Positions 1-7,903 of a stretch of 64,000 nt of DNA are shown here, piece by piece (position 1 is the stretch's first letter; each line of letters starts with the position of its first letter). Where the stretch lies: contig NZ_JACHMZ010000001.1 in the NCBI RefSeq assembly GCF_014205165.1, positions 6,120,501-6,184,500 of the forward strand, written 5' to 3'. Below the pieces are notes generated by a model. It ran no database searches, was not told the origin of the DNA, and worked only from the letters and a program-made list of their open reading frames with translations. Source of the DNA: Micromonospora carbonacea. GTDB taxonomy: Bacteria > Actinomycetota > Actinomycetes > Mycobacteriales > Micromonosporaceae. A program made the position numbers and the translations under genes.

Positions 1-660
1 GGTGACCCGGGCGAGGGGCATCATCGCCACCTTGCGGGTGACGATGCCGTTGACCACCATGACCCGCTTGTTGGTCAGGATGAACCGGTCGTACCACCAG
101 TCGGCGACCTTCCAGGCCACCCAGCCCATCACGGCAAACCAGAGCAGCACCGCGATGGTGGTCAGCGCGCCCACGTCCCGCCCGGCGAGGAAGCCGGAGA
201 GGTAGCCGAGGACGAAGGTCGCCCCGATGCCCACCAGGATCGGCGTGGTCAGGTGGATCCAGTGCCGCTTCCACTCGCCCCGGTAGCGCTCGGTGGGGAA
301 GAGGTAGCGCGCCACCAGCGAGCTCGGCTCGTCCTCCAGCGGCAGGACCCGGCGGGGGCCGAGCGGCATGCCGGAGGCGTCGACCCGCAGCCCGGCGAGC
401 TCCTCTTCGGAGATCTGCGGCGGCTGGTAGTCGGCCTCCGGGTCACGGACCCAGGCCCGGCCGGAACGCGCCTGGCCGCCGAAGGGACCGTCGCCGTAGC
501 CGGCGTCGTCGGAGAATGGCGGACCGTCGGCGAAGCCCGGCCCCGGGCCTGGGCCCGGAATGTCGTCGGGCCTGACCCTGGGGATCGGCTCCGTGTCTCG
601 GTCCCGGCGCTCCCGGTCGGGGTCGTCGGGGTCGAAAGGCGGACCGGAGGGGCTGCCCAT
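1..660 (-). CDS. PH domain-containing membrane protein (3' part outside the window)
   Basis: The start codon lies at 660 and the frame is open to the window edge, giving 220 residues. The N-terminal ~75 residues are disordered and rich in Pro, Asp and Gly. Around residues 105-160 two hydrophobic stretches form a membrane hairpin (ITTPIL-like start, then a segment ending in AVMGW). It is followed by the typical entry to a bacterial PH domain (DRFILTNKRVMVVNGIVTRK). Proteins of this YdbS-like type are membrane anchored; their ligand is generally unknown. A 52-residue membrane peptide gene ends only 6 nt upstream, so the two are probably co-transcribed. The family call is fairly sure; the function is not. 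Confidence 0.75.
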   Translation of the reverse strand, partial: MGSPSGPPFDPDDPDRERRDRDTEPIPRVRPDDIPGPGPGPGFADGPPFSDDAGYGDGPFGGQARSGRAWVRDPEADYQPPQISEEELAGLRVDASGMPLGPRRVLPLEDEPSSLVARYLFPTERYRGEWKRHWIHLTTPILVGIGATFVLGYLSGFLAGRDVGALTTIAVLLWFAVMGWVAWKVADWWYDRFILTNKRVMVVNGIVTRKVAMMPLARVT

Positions 661-666
661 CGGCGG

Positions 667-825
667 TTAGGCGATGAGGCTGGTGAAGAAGTCGCCGAAC
701 CCCTGGGCGATGTCCATGATGCCGCCGCCGATCGACTTGAAGACGTCTGCGGCGGAATTTGGCCGGTACGCAACAAAGAAGATCAAGAATGCGATACCGG
801 CCCAGGTGAGGACCTTCTTGACCAT
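667..825 (-). CDS. small single-pass membrane protein, 52 aa
   Basis: The frame runs from ATG at 825 to TAA at 667 and encodes 52 residues. The sequence begins MVKKVLTWAGIAFLIFFVAY, a short basic N-terminus and one membrane helix. A soluble tail with a FGDFF motif near the C-terminus follows. An AG-rich stretch lies about 10 nt upstream of the start. The PH-domain gene begins 6 nt after the stop, so the peptide may act with it at the membrane. I recognise it as a conserved small actinomycete hypothetical protein but can name no function. Codon use has the strong third-position GC of its neighbours, with a few AT-ending codons in the helix. Confidence 0.65.
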   Translation of the reverse strand: MVKKVLTWAGIAFLIFFVAYRPNSAADVFKSIGGGIMDIAQGFGDFFTSLIA

Positions 826-959
826 GGCGGGCCATCCTCTCGCGCGGCGCCGGGTCCATTTACCGCAGCGGCACCCAGAGTATCAGTTAGGTGTCGTACA
901 GTGAATCTCTGCGTCCGCTCTCCGACAGAACGGGCAGACTCGCCAAGCCTCTCGGCTCG

Positions 960-1655
960 TCAGGCCTTCCCGTGCAGGTACGGAGACGGAGCGCCGTACA
1001 CGAGCTCGGACGGCGTCCACTCTGTGAGGTCGTGCAACTCCACGTCCTCGGCGAGCAGATGTCCCGCGCTCGCCGGCCAGGCTATCGCATGAAGCCACAA
1101 TCCCCGAGCCTCGCCGGCGTACGCGCTTCGATCCGTCGGAGAATTCACGAGCCACAGTGGAGTCGGGTGGCCGGCGACACGGATCCTGGCCTGCCCGACA
1201 TGCCCCGGATGCCCGGGGCCGGGATCGTCCAGCGCCTCGGCGAGTTGCGGACCCGGGTCGGGGCCGGCCATGCCGGCGAACCGGGTGCCCAGCCCGACGC
1301 CCGGCTCCTCCGCCACGAACACCAGGTCGGCGGGGCCGCCGCCGAGCGGCTCGGGCCCGGCGAAGGCCACGGCGGTGGCCCGCACCCCGGCGCGCTCGTC
1401 CCCGGCGTACGCCACGCCGGTGAGGGTCCAGCCGGGCGGCAGCGGCCACGGGCACCAGACCGGCGTGGCGGGGCCGTCGGCGGGACCGGCGGCGGCGACC
1501 CGGCCCACGACGCTGGCCACGATCTCCGCTCCGATGTGCTCCGGCACGTGCAGCGGCGGCACGGGACCGCAGCGCGCGCAGCGCCACTCCGTGTGCATCA
1601 GGTCCGGCTCCCGGACGGATCCACCACACCTGGGGCAACTCACCGCGACACTCAC
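960..1655 (-). CDS. DUF6758-family zinc-ribbon protein
   Basis: 231 residues from a GTG at 1655. The N-terminus has a zinc-ribbon pair (CPRCGG near residues 6-11, then CARCG about 20 residues on). The family signature follows: a WCPWPLPPGWTLTGVAYAGD stretch and GPEPLGGGPADLVFVAEEPG, then a WLV/GEARGLWLHAI segment. These match the actinobacterial DUF6758 family, whose function is unknown. An in-frame ATG 162 nt upstream exists, but the extension is low-complexity and overlaps an intergenic palindrome, so the GTG next to the zinc ribbon is preferred. It is probably cytoplasmic, and no partner is obvious from the neighbours. Confidence 0.7.
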   Translation of the reverse strand: MSVAVSCPRCGGSVREPDLMHTEWRCARCGPVPPLHVPEHIGAEIVASVVGRVAAAGPADGPATPVWCPWPLPPGWTLTGVAYAGDERAGVRATAVAFAGPEPLGGGPADLVFVAEEPGVGLGTRFAGMAGPDPGPQLAEALDDPGPGHPGHVGQARIRVAGHPTPLWLVNSPTDRSAYAGEARGLWLHAIAWPASAGHLLAEDVELHDLTEWTPSELVYGAPSPYLHGKA

Positions 1656-1757
1656 GTTTCCACCGTCACCCCGGCTCGGCCCACAGTCAAGTGGAGCGGC
1701 CGAATCCCCCGGCGCGTCGCCACCCGCCGGCCGGCCCCGGTCCGGGGAGGACCGGCC

Positions 1758-1822
1758 CCGCCATGTCGCCGACACTGGGTGGTCCGGGAGCCCGGGACAC
1801 CGCCATGTCGCCGACATGGCGG
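1758..1822. repeat. palindromic intergenic repeat, perfect copy plus degenerate copy
   Basis: Positions 1800-1822 form a perfect 23-nt palindrome: 11-nt arms (CCGCCATGTCG) around one central base. A degenerate copy with the same left arm occupies 1758-1782. A related palindrome occurs at 31347-31369. The element lies in the 276-nt gap between the DUF6758 and TrmH genes and could form a hairpin. It looks like a dispersed intergenic palindrome, not a gene-specific operator. Confidence 0.65.
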
Positions 1823-1840
1823 CGCGAACACGCGGACGGG

Positions 1841-1919
1841 GCGCGGTGGGACGCGGCAGGGCGGGCCGCGGCGGGGCACGGCGCGGTGGGATGCGGCGGG
1901 CGGGCCGCGGCAGGGCACG
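1841..1919. repeat. two imperfect 39-40 bp tandem copies
   Basis: Copies at 1841-1880 and 1881-1919 both begin GCGCGGTGGGA and share the GGCGGGCCGCGGC core. A third copy starts at 1920 and breaks off just before the stop codon of the rRNA/tRNA methyltransferase gene. It is GC-rich non-coding DNA of replication-slippage type. Confidence 0.6.
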
Positions 1920-1931
1920 GCGCGGCGGACG

Positions 1932-2555
1932 TCAGGCGGGCGGCGGGCCGGCGTGGGCCCGGATCCAGGCGTGCATGGCGATGCCGCTGGCCACCCCGGC
2001 GTTGATCGACCGGGTCGAGCCGTACTGGGCGATGGAGAAGAGCTGGTCGCAGGCCGACCGGGCGGCCTCGGACAGCCCCGGCCCCTCCTGGCCGAACAGC
2101 AGCGCGCAGCGGCGGGGCAGGCTCGTCGTCTCCAACGGCCGGGAGCCGGGCAGGTTGTCGATGCCGACCACCGGCAGGCCCCGGTCCGCCGCCCAGGCGG
2201 CGAACTCCCCGATCGTCTCGTGGTGCCGGACGTGCTGGTACCGGTCGGTGACCATGGCGCCCCGCCGGTTCCACCGCCGCCGCCCCACGATGTGCACCTC
2301 GGCCGCCAGGAAGGCGTTGGCGTTGCGGACCACGGTGCCGATGTTGAGGTCGTGCTGCCAGTTCTCGATCGCCACGTGGAAGTCGTGCCGACGCCGGTCG
2401 AGGTCGGCCACCACGGCCTCCCGCCGCCAGTACCGGTACCGGTCCACGACGTTGCGCCGGTCGCCCTCGGCGAGCAGCTCCGGGTCGTAGCGCGGGTCGT
2501 CCGGGGGGTCGCCGGTCCACGGCCCCACGCCGACCTCAGGCTGATCACCGGTCAC
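1932..2555 (-). CDS. TrmH/SpoU-family RNA 2'-O-methyltransferase
   Basis: 207 residues from GTG at 2555. The three SPOUT motifs are visible. Motif 1 is NIGTVVRNANAF (residues 71-82), with the Asn and Arg of the active site. Motif 2 is ALLFGQEGPGLSE (151-163). Motif 3 is YGSTRSINAGVASGIAMHAW (178-197). The trefoil-knot fold of this family transfers a methyl group from SAM to a ribose 2'-OH of tRNA or rRNA; the target here cannot be read. It lacks an N-terminal RNA-binding extension of the L30e type. A much longer upstream reading exists but is Arg/Pro/Gly filler antisense to the neighbour, so the GTG start is preferred. Confidence 0.85.
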   Translation of the reverse strand: MTGDQPEVGVGPWTGDPPDDPRYDPELLAEGDRRNVVDRYRYWRREAVVADLDRRRHDFHVAIENWQHDLNIGTVVRNANAFLAAEVHIVGRRRWNRRGAMVTDRYQHVRHHETIGEFAAWAADRGLPVVGIDNLPGSRPLETTSLPRRCALLFGQEGPGLSEAARSACDQLFSIAQYGSTRSINAGVASGIAMHAWIRAHAGPPPA

Positions 2556-2632
2556 GATCTGGAGAGGGTACGGACCTCCCAGCCGCCCCGCGCCGCCGGG
2601 TGCGCCGGGGCCACTCGTCGGGTCGCTCGGGT

Positions 2633-3136
2633 TCAGCCCAGGTCGAGGGCCCCGCCCAGCCGGTCCAGGAACCGCCGGTCGGCCGGGGTCGCGGGCCCGC
2701 CCGCCGGGGCCCCGGCGGTGGCCCGGCGGACCCGGGCCGCGACCGACTGCACCCACTGCCGGTACGCGGCGGAGTCGGCGGGGTCGGCCCGCCGGCGCAG
2801 CACCCGGACCGTGGCCCGGCAGGCGGCCAGCACGTCGACCAGGTCGGTGAGCCGGTCCTCGGGGGCCGCCCCGTCGTGCCGGGCGTAGATGGCGGCGACC
2901 ACGGCACGCACCAGGTCGCTGTCGGAGGCCCGCCCGGCGGCCACGGCGTCGAGGCCGGCCAGCCCGGCGGCGACGCCCCGGGGCGGGCCGCCGGGGGCGG
3001 GCTCGGCGGCGGCCACGAGCACCCGGCCGGGCAGGCCGGTCAGCAGGTCCCACTCGGCGGCGGAGTAGGCGGCGGTGGTCAGCGGTGCGGCGCGGCGGCC
3101 GGCAGAGGACGGCTCTCCGGCGACGGAGTGGCTCAT
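2633..3136 (-). CDS. hypothetical protein, 167 aa
   Basis: The frame starts at ATG 3136 behind a strong ribosome site (GGAGGT, 4-nt spacing). I do not recognise a family. The product is Ala/Arg/Asp-rich, soluble and mostly helical in appearance, with a conserved-looking core of RASDSDLVRAVVAAIYARHD and a later YRQWVQSVAARVR helix. There is no signal peptide or membrane segment. It lies 78 nt upstream of the TrmH gene on the same strand and downstream of the MaoC gene, so it could be in one transcript with either. Codon bias is that of a real gene. Confidence 0.6.
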   Translation of the reverse strand: MSHSVAGEPSSAGRRAAPLTTAAYSAAEWDLLTGLPGRVLVAAAEPAPGGPPRGVAAGLAGLDAVAAGRASDSDLVRAVVAAIYARHDGAAPEDRLTDLVDVLAACRATVRVLRRRADPADSAAYRQWVQSVAARVRRATAGAPAGGPATPADRRFLDRLGGALDLG

Positions 3137-3227
3137 GGGCACCTCCGGCGCCAGCATATGACCCCGTACGGCCGGTCGGGGCCCTTCCCGCAACCGCGCG
3201 GCGCGGACCGCCGGCGGACGAACGGGG

Positions 3228-3743
3228 TCAGCGCGGCTCGGGGAAGCTCGGCCGCTCCGGGTCGACGCCCTCGGGCACGGTCGCGGCGGCGTACGCCTGC
3301 TTGGGGACCATCATCCGGCGGCGGAAGACGCAGACCATGGTGCCGTCCTGCTTGTAGCCGCGGGTCTCGACCGACACGACGCCCCGGTCGGGCTTCGAGG
3401 AGGACTCGCGCTTGTCCAGGACGGTGGTCTCGCCGTAGATGGTGTCGCCGTGGAAGGTCGGTGCGACGTGCCGCAGCGACTCGACCTCCAGGTTCGCGAT
3501 GGCCTTGCCGCTGACGTCGGGCACGGACAGGCCGAGCAGCAGGGAGTAGACGTAGTTGCCGACCACCACGTTGCGGCCGAACTGGCTCGCCGACCCGGCG
3601 TAGTGCGCGTCGAGGTGCAGGGGGTGGTGGTTCATGGTGAGCAGGCAGAAGAGGTGGTCGTCGTACTCGGTGACGGTCTTGCCCGGCCAGTGCCGGTAGA
3701 CCGCGCCGACCTCGAACTCCTCGTAGTAGCGGCCGAACTGCAT
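3228..3743 (-). CDS. MaoC-like (hot-dog fold) acyl-CoA hydratase
   Basis: 171 residues from ATG 3743, with AAGGGGA about 8 nt upstream. It has the single hot-dog domain of MaoC dehydratases, with the catalytic Asp/His region visible in MNHHPLHLDAHYAG (residues 46-59 or so) and the later PTFHGDTIYGET segment. MaoC proteins hydrate 2-enoyl-CoA or act on branched C4-C5 CoA esters. This short form resembles those encoded beside meaA and ccr in streptomycetes, where a mesaconyl-CoA hydratase role is proposed. The acyl-CoA dehydrogenase at 8.4 kb and the malyl-CoA-lyase homologue at 11.9 kb support that reading by proximity only. A 240-residue reading is open further upstream but is non-coding in composition. 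Confidence 0.8.
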   Translation of the reverse strand: MQFGRYYEEFEVGAVYRHWPGKTVTEYDDHLFCLLTMNHHPLHLDAHYAGSASQFGRNVVVGNYVYSLLLGLSVPDVSGKAIANLEVESLRHVAPTFHGDTIYGETTVLDKRESSSKPDRGVVSVETRGYKQDGTMVCVFRRRMMVPKQAYAAATVPEGVDPERPSFPEPR

Positions 3744-4294
3744 CGGGGTCCCCTTCACGGGCGGGCGACGGAGTTCGGGCCAGCATGCCTTATCGAGGGT
3801 TAAGGCGAGGCCGGGGGCCGCCGGCGGCCGAGGAAATGTCACACCGGCCGCGCTCCCGGGGGGAGACGCAATGAGCGGCGGGGCCCTCCCCGGCACCCGC
3901 CGCCCACGCTCTGATGGGGAAGATTCTGCCCCACCGCGCGCCCCGGTCAACAGAGACCGGGGTCACATTTATCGTTTCGTAACAATACGAAGAGTAACGA
4001 TCATGAAGTGTGGGAGCGATCACCGCAGGTCGAATCGTCGCTAGTCAGGCATCAGATCATCGAAGTTGATCAGCAATCGGGCCCCCCACCTGTGGAAACG
4101 CTCCCATCACGTCCCGTCACGCAAATGCGTCATGCATGTGCATGCAGCAAGGAGGCCGGCAACAGATGAGAATCGATACGCTGGCACCCCGATCCCGGCC
4201 CCGCCGGGTTTCGGGGGCGGACGCCCGGGAATGCGCCGGGTCCCGTCCTGGTTCCAGCAGGCGTACGTGATTCCGCGGTGATCGGAGAGTCCAC
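3744..4294. promoter_or_regulatory. 551-nt divergent intergenic region, maoC-trxA
   Basis: No gene is supported here. The region is less GC-rich than its surroundings. It contains an imperfect dyad at 3971-4001 (outer ATCGTT/AACGAT, inner TCGTA/TACGA around acaa). It also contains two sites resembling the CebR/LacI operator TGGGAGCGCTCCCA, at 4011-4024 (11 of 14) and 4093-4106 (12 of 14). A ribosome-site-like AAGGAGG at 4149-4155 precedes a 34-codon ATG frame at 4166 that I do not consider a gene. A GGAGAG just before 4295 serves the thioredoxin gene. Confidence 0.5.
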
Positions 4295-4657
4295 ATGGCA
4301 ACCGTTGAGCTGACCACGACGAACTTCGACGAGGTGGCGGGCGGCGACGGCATCGTCCTCGTCGACTTCTGGGCGGAGTGGTGCGGCCCGTGCAAGCGGT
4401 TCGCCCCGGTCTACGAGCGCTCCTCCGACAAGCACCCCGACATCGTCTTCGGCAAGGTCGACACCGAGGCCCAGCAGGAGCTCGGCGCGAAGTTCGACAT
4501 CCGCTCGATCCCGACGATCATGGCGATCCGGGACGGCGTGATCGTCTTCGCCCAGCCGGGGGCGCTGCCCGAGTCGGCCCTGGAGAACCTCATCGAGCAG
4601 GTCCAGGCCCTCGACATGGACGACGTCCGCAAGAAGCTGGCCGAGCACAAGCACTGA
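4295..4657 (+). CDS. trxA: thioredoxin
   Basis: 120 residues, ATG start behind CGGAGAG. The active site WCGPC is at residues 29-33, followed by Lys, and the cis-proline loop RSIPTIM comes later. The fold spans residues 2-107 and ends in a short basic helix (KKLAEHKH). Thioredoxin reduces protein disulfides using electrons from thioredoxin reductase in the cytoplasm. No reductase gene is adjacent; the gene is monocistronic, with a perfect 14-bp hairpin 32 nt downstream. The upstream region carries LacI/CebR-like sites that are unexpected for a thioredoxin gene. Confidence 0.93.
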   Translation: MATVELTTTNFDEVAGGDGIVLVDFWAEWCGPCKRFAPVYERSSDKHPDIVFGKVDTEAQQELGAKFDIRSIPTIMAIRDGVIVFAQPGALPESALENLIEQVQALDMDDVRKKLAEHKH

Positions 4658-4688
4658 GCGCCGGGCGCTCACCGAGCCCGCGCCGGCC

Positions 4689-4720
4689 GGCGGCCGGGCC
4701 CCCACCGGGGCCCGGCCGCC
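4689..4720 (+). terminator. intrinsic terminator hairpin after trxA
   Basis: A perfect 14-bp stem (GGCGGCCGGGCCCC, 4689-4702) with a CACC loop lies 32 nt after the thioredoxin stop codon. There is no T-tract, as is common in actinomycetes. Confidence 0.75.
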
Positions 4721-4829
4721 GCCGCGTCAGCAGGGCCGCCGTCCGGCGGGGCGTCACCGGTACGGTTGGGGCGGGCCACCCGACGGAGGGACCCGAAGGG
4801 CGCCCTTCATCCCGTAGCGTCGGAAACCG

Positions 4830-5270
4830 ATGGAAACGCTGACCCGCCGGGGCCGGGGGGCCCGACTGGCCGCCACCGCGCTCGGCCTCGTCGTGCTGCT
4901 CGCCGGCACCGCCTGGGGCACCGACGACGACTTCCCGTTCGGGCCGTTCCGGATGTACTCCACGTCCGACCCGCCGGACGCCGCCGCCCCCGACACCCGC
5001 GTCGAGGGCGTCGACCGCACCGGGGCCCTGGTCGACCTGGGCCAGGAGGCCACCGGCATCCGCCGGGCCGAGATCGAGGGCCAGCAGAGCCGGTACGTCG
5101 AGGAACCGGCCCGGCTGCGCCGGGTCGCCGACGCGTACGCCGAACGCCACCCCGACGCCGCCGCGCTGGTCGAGGTGCGCATCGTGATCCGCTGGTACGG
5201 CATCGCCGACGCCCGGCCGACCGGGCGCTGGACCGACGAGACCGTGGTGAGCTGGCGGGCGGACGGGTGA
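4830..5270 (+). CDS. hypothetical exported or membrane-anchored protein upstream of an HTTM gene
   Basis: 146 residues. The N-terminus has a basic start and a hydrophobic helix (residues 13-29, ATALGLVVLLAGTAWG) that may be a signal anchor. The soluble domain begins with FPFGPFRMYST, a motif I associate with small proteins encoded beside HTTM-family genes. A VEVRIVIRWYGI strand lies near the C-terminus. The stop codon overlaps the start of the HTTM gene by 4 nt (GTGA), so translation is coupled and the two products probably act together at the membrane. Reaction and substrate are unknown. Confidence 0.65.
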   Translation: METLTRRGRGARLAATALGLVVLLAGTAWGTDDDFPFGPFRMYSTSDPPDAAAPDTRVEGVDRTGALVDLGQEATGIRRAEIEGQQSRYVEEPARLRRVADAYAERHPDAAALVEVRIVIRWYGIADARPTGRWTDETVVSWRADG

Positions 5271-6205
5271 TCGGCTGGCTCACCGAGGCGGTCCCCCGGG
5301 GCCGGGTGGCCGCCTTCCGCACCCTGGTCTACCTCTTCGTCGCCGCCGACCTGGTCTTCTTCACCCCCTGGGTGCGCGCCCGCGCGAGCGTGCCCGGCGA
5401 CCTCTATCAGCCACTGCTCGTCGGGCGGGTGCTCCCGTTGCCGACCCCCACCCCGGCGCTGGTAGGCGCGATCTTCTGGGCGCTGCTGGCCCTCGCCCTG
5501 CTCGCCGCGACCGGGCGGGCCCACCGCCTGCTCGGCTGGTCGGTCTTCGCGCTCTACCTGGAGTGGATGATCATCGCGATGAGCTACGGCAAGGTCGACC
5601 ACGACCGGTTCGGCCTGCTCGTCGCGCTCGCCGCGCTGCCCACCGCCGGCCGGGCCCGGCACGGCGACCCGACCCGCACCGAGGCCGGCGGCTGGGCGCT
5701 GCGGGTCACCCAGATCGCGGTGATCTGCACCTACTTCCTGGCCGCCTTCGCGAAGTTCCGGTTCGGGGGCCTCGACTGGGCCACCGGCTCCGTGCTCGCC
5801 AAGGCGATCATCCGGCGCGGCACCGACCTGGCCGACCTGATCGCCGGCGTGCCGCACCTGCTGCTCGTGGCGCAGTTCGGCATCCTCGCCTTCGAGCTGC
5901 TCAGCCCGGTGGTCTTCGTGCTGCCGCCCCGCTGGCGGCTGGCCACGGTCGGCTTCTTCTACTCGTTCCACCTGGTCACCATGGCGACCATCACCATCTC
6001 GTTCGCCCCGCACCTGGTGGCCATGGCCAGCTTCCTGCCGCTGGAACGGGTGCGTCCGGTCGTCTGGCTGCGCCGGCTCGGCCGGGGCGGACCACGGGGA
6101 CGGCCGCGCCGGGACGGGCCGGCGGGGCGGCCCGGCCAGCTCGACGACCAGCCCTGGGCGGCCACGGGCGACGGCCGCCGCCCCGCGCCGCTGCACCAGC
6201 CATAG
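5267..6205 (+). CDS. HTTM-family (vitamin K-dependent carboxylase-like) membrane protein
   Basis: 312 residues from a GTG that overlaps the preceding stop. Six or more hydrophobic helices can be traced across residues 15-265. HTTM features include YFLAAFAKFRFGGLDWATG and FYSFHLVTMATITISFAPHL, followed by a basic, disordered tail. HTTM proteins include vitamin K-dependent gamma-carboxylase, and bacterial members often sit beside DCC-family thiol oxidoreductases, as here (gene at 6358-6738, opposite strand). The bacterial substrate is unknown. The HTTM call is from membrane topology and motif resemblance. Confidence 0.65.
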   Translation: MIGWLTEAVPRGRVAAFRTLVYLFVAADLVFFTPWVRARASVPGDLYQPLLVGRVLPLPTPTPALVGAIFWALLALALLAATGRAHRLLGWSVFALYLEWMIIAMSYGKVDHDRFGLLVALAALPTAGRARHGDPTRTEAGGWALRVTQIAVICTYFLAAFAKFRFGGLDWATGSVLAKAIIRRGTDLADLIAGVPHLLLVAQFGILAFELLSPVVFVLPPRWRLATVGFFYSFHLVTMATITISFAPHLVAMASFLPLERVRPVVWLRRLGRGGPRGRPRRDGPAGRPGQLDDQPWAATGDGRRPAPLHQP

Positions 6206-6294
6206 GCCCGTTGGGCGTTCCCGCGGGGAACGGCCGCTCGCCGCGCCGCGGGCGTGGTGCGGGGCGGGGCGCGTCGCGCGCGTGGTGCCGGCGG

Positions 6295-6351
6295 GGCGAG
6301 GGCTTGGTCCGGGCGTGGCGTGAACGTGGCGAGGGCTTGGTCCGGGCGTGG
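6295..6351. repeat. 24-bp direct repeat
   Basis: The 24-nt unit (GGCGAGGGCTTGGTCCGGGC plus GTGG) occurs exactly at 6295-6318 and 6328-6351, separated by 9 nt. Related GGGCGTGGTGCGG fragments precede it. It lies in the spacer between the convergent HTTM and DCC genes. Confidence 0.7.
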
Positions 6352-6357
6352 TGCGGG

Positions 6358-6738
6358 TCAGTCCCGCGGGGCCGAGGGCACGGCGCAGGCGGCCGTGCCG
6401 CCCGGCAGCCGGTGCCGGTTGCGGGCCACCCAGCGGTACACCGGCCAGGCGGCCAGGCGGACGGGCGGGAACCGCAGCCCGGCCCCGGCGACCCGCCACA
6501 GGGGACCGCTGTCGCCGAGCAGCCGCGCGATCGCGTCCGGCCCGGCGGCCCTTGAGCCGTCCGCGCCGACCCACTGCACCGCGTCGGCGCACTCGGCCGC
6601 CGTCAGACCCAGCGCGTCGAGGTCGGCGAACTGCCAGGGCAGCACCCGCGCGCGGGTCGGGATGCGGCGCTCGATGAACTCCGCGCACTTCGTGCAGAAC
6701 GCGCAGTCGCCGTCGAAGACGAAGGTCGACCTCTCCAT
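6358..6738 (-). CDS. DCC-family thiol-disulfide oxidoreductase (DUF393)
   Basis: 126 residues from ATG 6738. The DxDCxxC signature that names the family is at residues 9-15 (DGDCAFC), followed by a helical domain and a C-terminal basic helix with PVYRWVARNRHRLPG. DCC proteins have a thioredoxin-like CxxC and are thought to exchange disulfides. A 180-residue reading continues upstream, but the stretch before ATG 6738 is non-coding in composition. It converges on the HTTM gene; HTTM and DCC genes are recurrent neighbours in bacteria, which suggests a shared membrane redox task. Confidence 0.8.
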   Translation of the reverse strand: MERSTFVFDGDCAFCTKCAEFIERRIPTRARVLPWQFADLDALGLTAAECADAVQWVGADGSRAAGPDAIARLLGDSGPLWRVAGAGLRFPPVRLAAWPVYRWVARNRHRLPGGTAACAVPSAPRD

Positions 6739-6805
6739 GCCCTCATCCTCCCCCCGACGCCCCGCCGGCCGTACGCCGGTGTCCGGCACGTCACTTGCAC
6801 TTCGT

Positions 6806-6821
6806 TCGTACGCGTGTTCGA
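6806..6821. promoter_or_regulatory. LexA (SOS) box-like site
   Basis: The 16-mer TCGTACGCGTGTTCGA matches the actinobacterial SOS box TCGAAC-N4-GTTCGA with one mismatch in the left half. It lies 9 nt upstream of the radical-SAM gene's ATG (6831), in the spacer with the divergent DCC gene. Confidence 0.5.
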
Positions 6822-6830
6822 ATGGGGTGC

Positions 6831-7877
6831 ATGCGCTGGGACAGCCTCTCCGCTCCCCCGGACGAGGCCGGTTCCGAGCGGGCAGCGCCGGCGGCTCCAC
6901 CCCTGCCGCTGGCGCTGCCCGGCGCGGCCATCCGCACCTTCGACACGCCCGGCTTCGCCGGGATGACCTTCCACGAGGTGCGGGCGAAGTCGATCATCAA
7001 TCGGGTGCCGGGCACGTCCCGCGTCCCCTTCGAGTGGACGGTCAACCCCTACCGGGGCTGCTCGCATGCCTGCGTCTACTGCCTCGCCCGCAACACGCAC
7101 ACCTACCTCGACCTCGACGCCGGGGCCGACTTCGACCGGCAGGTGATCGTCAAGGTCAACGCGGGCGAGCTGCTGCGCCGGGAGCTGGCCGCGCCGGGGT
7201 GGCGCGGCGCGCCCGTGGCGATGGGCACCAACGTGGACTGCTATCAGCGCGCCGAGGGGAAATACCAGCTCATGCCGCAGATCATCGCGGCGCTGCGCGA
7301 CTTCGCGAACCCGTTCTCGATCCTGACCAAGGGCACCCTCCTGCTGCGGGACCTGCCCCTGCTGCGCCGGGCCGCCGAGGTGACCCGGGTCGGCCTGGCG
7401 TACTCGGTGGGGTTCCTCGACGAGGCGCTGTGGCGGGCGGTGGAGCCCGGCGCCCCGAGCCCCCGCCGCCGACTGGCAGCCGTCCGGGCGCTGACCGACG
7501 CCGGCTTCTCCGTCGGCGTGCTGATGGCCCCCGTCCTGCCCGGCCTCTGCGACGACGACGCGTCGATCGACGCCACCGTGTCGGCCGTCGCCGCCGCCGG
7601 GGCGGCCAGCGTGACGCCGCTGGTCCTGCACCTGCGCCCCGGCGCCCGCGAGTGGTACGCGCGCTGGCTCGGCCGGGAGCACCCGCACCTCGTCCCCCGC
7701 TACCGCGAGCTCTACCGGGCGGGCGCGTACGCGCCGCAGGCGTACCAGCGGGAGGTGGCCGCCCGGGTGCGCATCGCCGCCCGGCGGCATGGCCTGCCCC
7801 GCGCCGGGGTGGGCGAGGGTCGGCGGCCGGCAGCCGAGCCGGGCCCGCCGCCGGCCGAGCAGCTCACCCTGCTCTGA
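6831..7877 (+). CDS. Rv2578c-family radical SAM protein
   Basis: 348 residues. The radical SAM cluster CxxxCxxC is at C77, C81 and C84 (GCSHACVYC), in the family context NPYRGCSHACVYCLARNTH. A characteristic GTNVDCYQRAEGKY stretch and a SILTKGTLLLRDLPLL strand follow. The start MRWDS is chosen because it aligns with the mycobacterial homologue. An ATG 36 nt upstream (6795) would place the LexA-like box inside the gene. The protein resembles the SplB/Rv2578c group of DNA-damage-associated radical SAM enzymes, whose reaction is not established. The upstream SOS-box-like site suggests damage induction. Confidence 0.85.
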   Translation: MRWDSLSAPPDEAGSERAAPAAPPLPLALPGAAIRTFDTPGFAGMTFHEVRAKSIINRVPGTSRVPFEWTVNPYRGCSHACVYCLARNTHTYLDLDAGADFDRQVIVKVNAGELLRRELAAPGWRGAPVAMGTNVDCYQRAEGKYQLMPQIIAALRDFANPFSILTKGTLLLRDLPLLRRAAEVTRVGLAYSVGFLDEALWRAVEPGAPSPRRRLAAVRALTDAGFSVGVLMAPVLPGLCDDDASIDATVSAVAAAGAASVTPLVLHLRPGAREWYARWLGREHPHLVPRYRELYRAGAYAPQAYQREVAARVRIAARRHGLPRAGVGEGRRPAAEPGPPPAEQLTLL

Positions 7878-7903
7878 CCCGCGCGGCGGGCTAGAGTCGC
7901 GGG

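Noticed and set aside
4066..4281. 71-residue plus-strand frame before trxA
   Set aside because: No recognisable motif and no good ribosome site; it crosses the operator-like sites.
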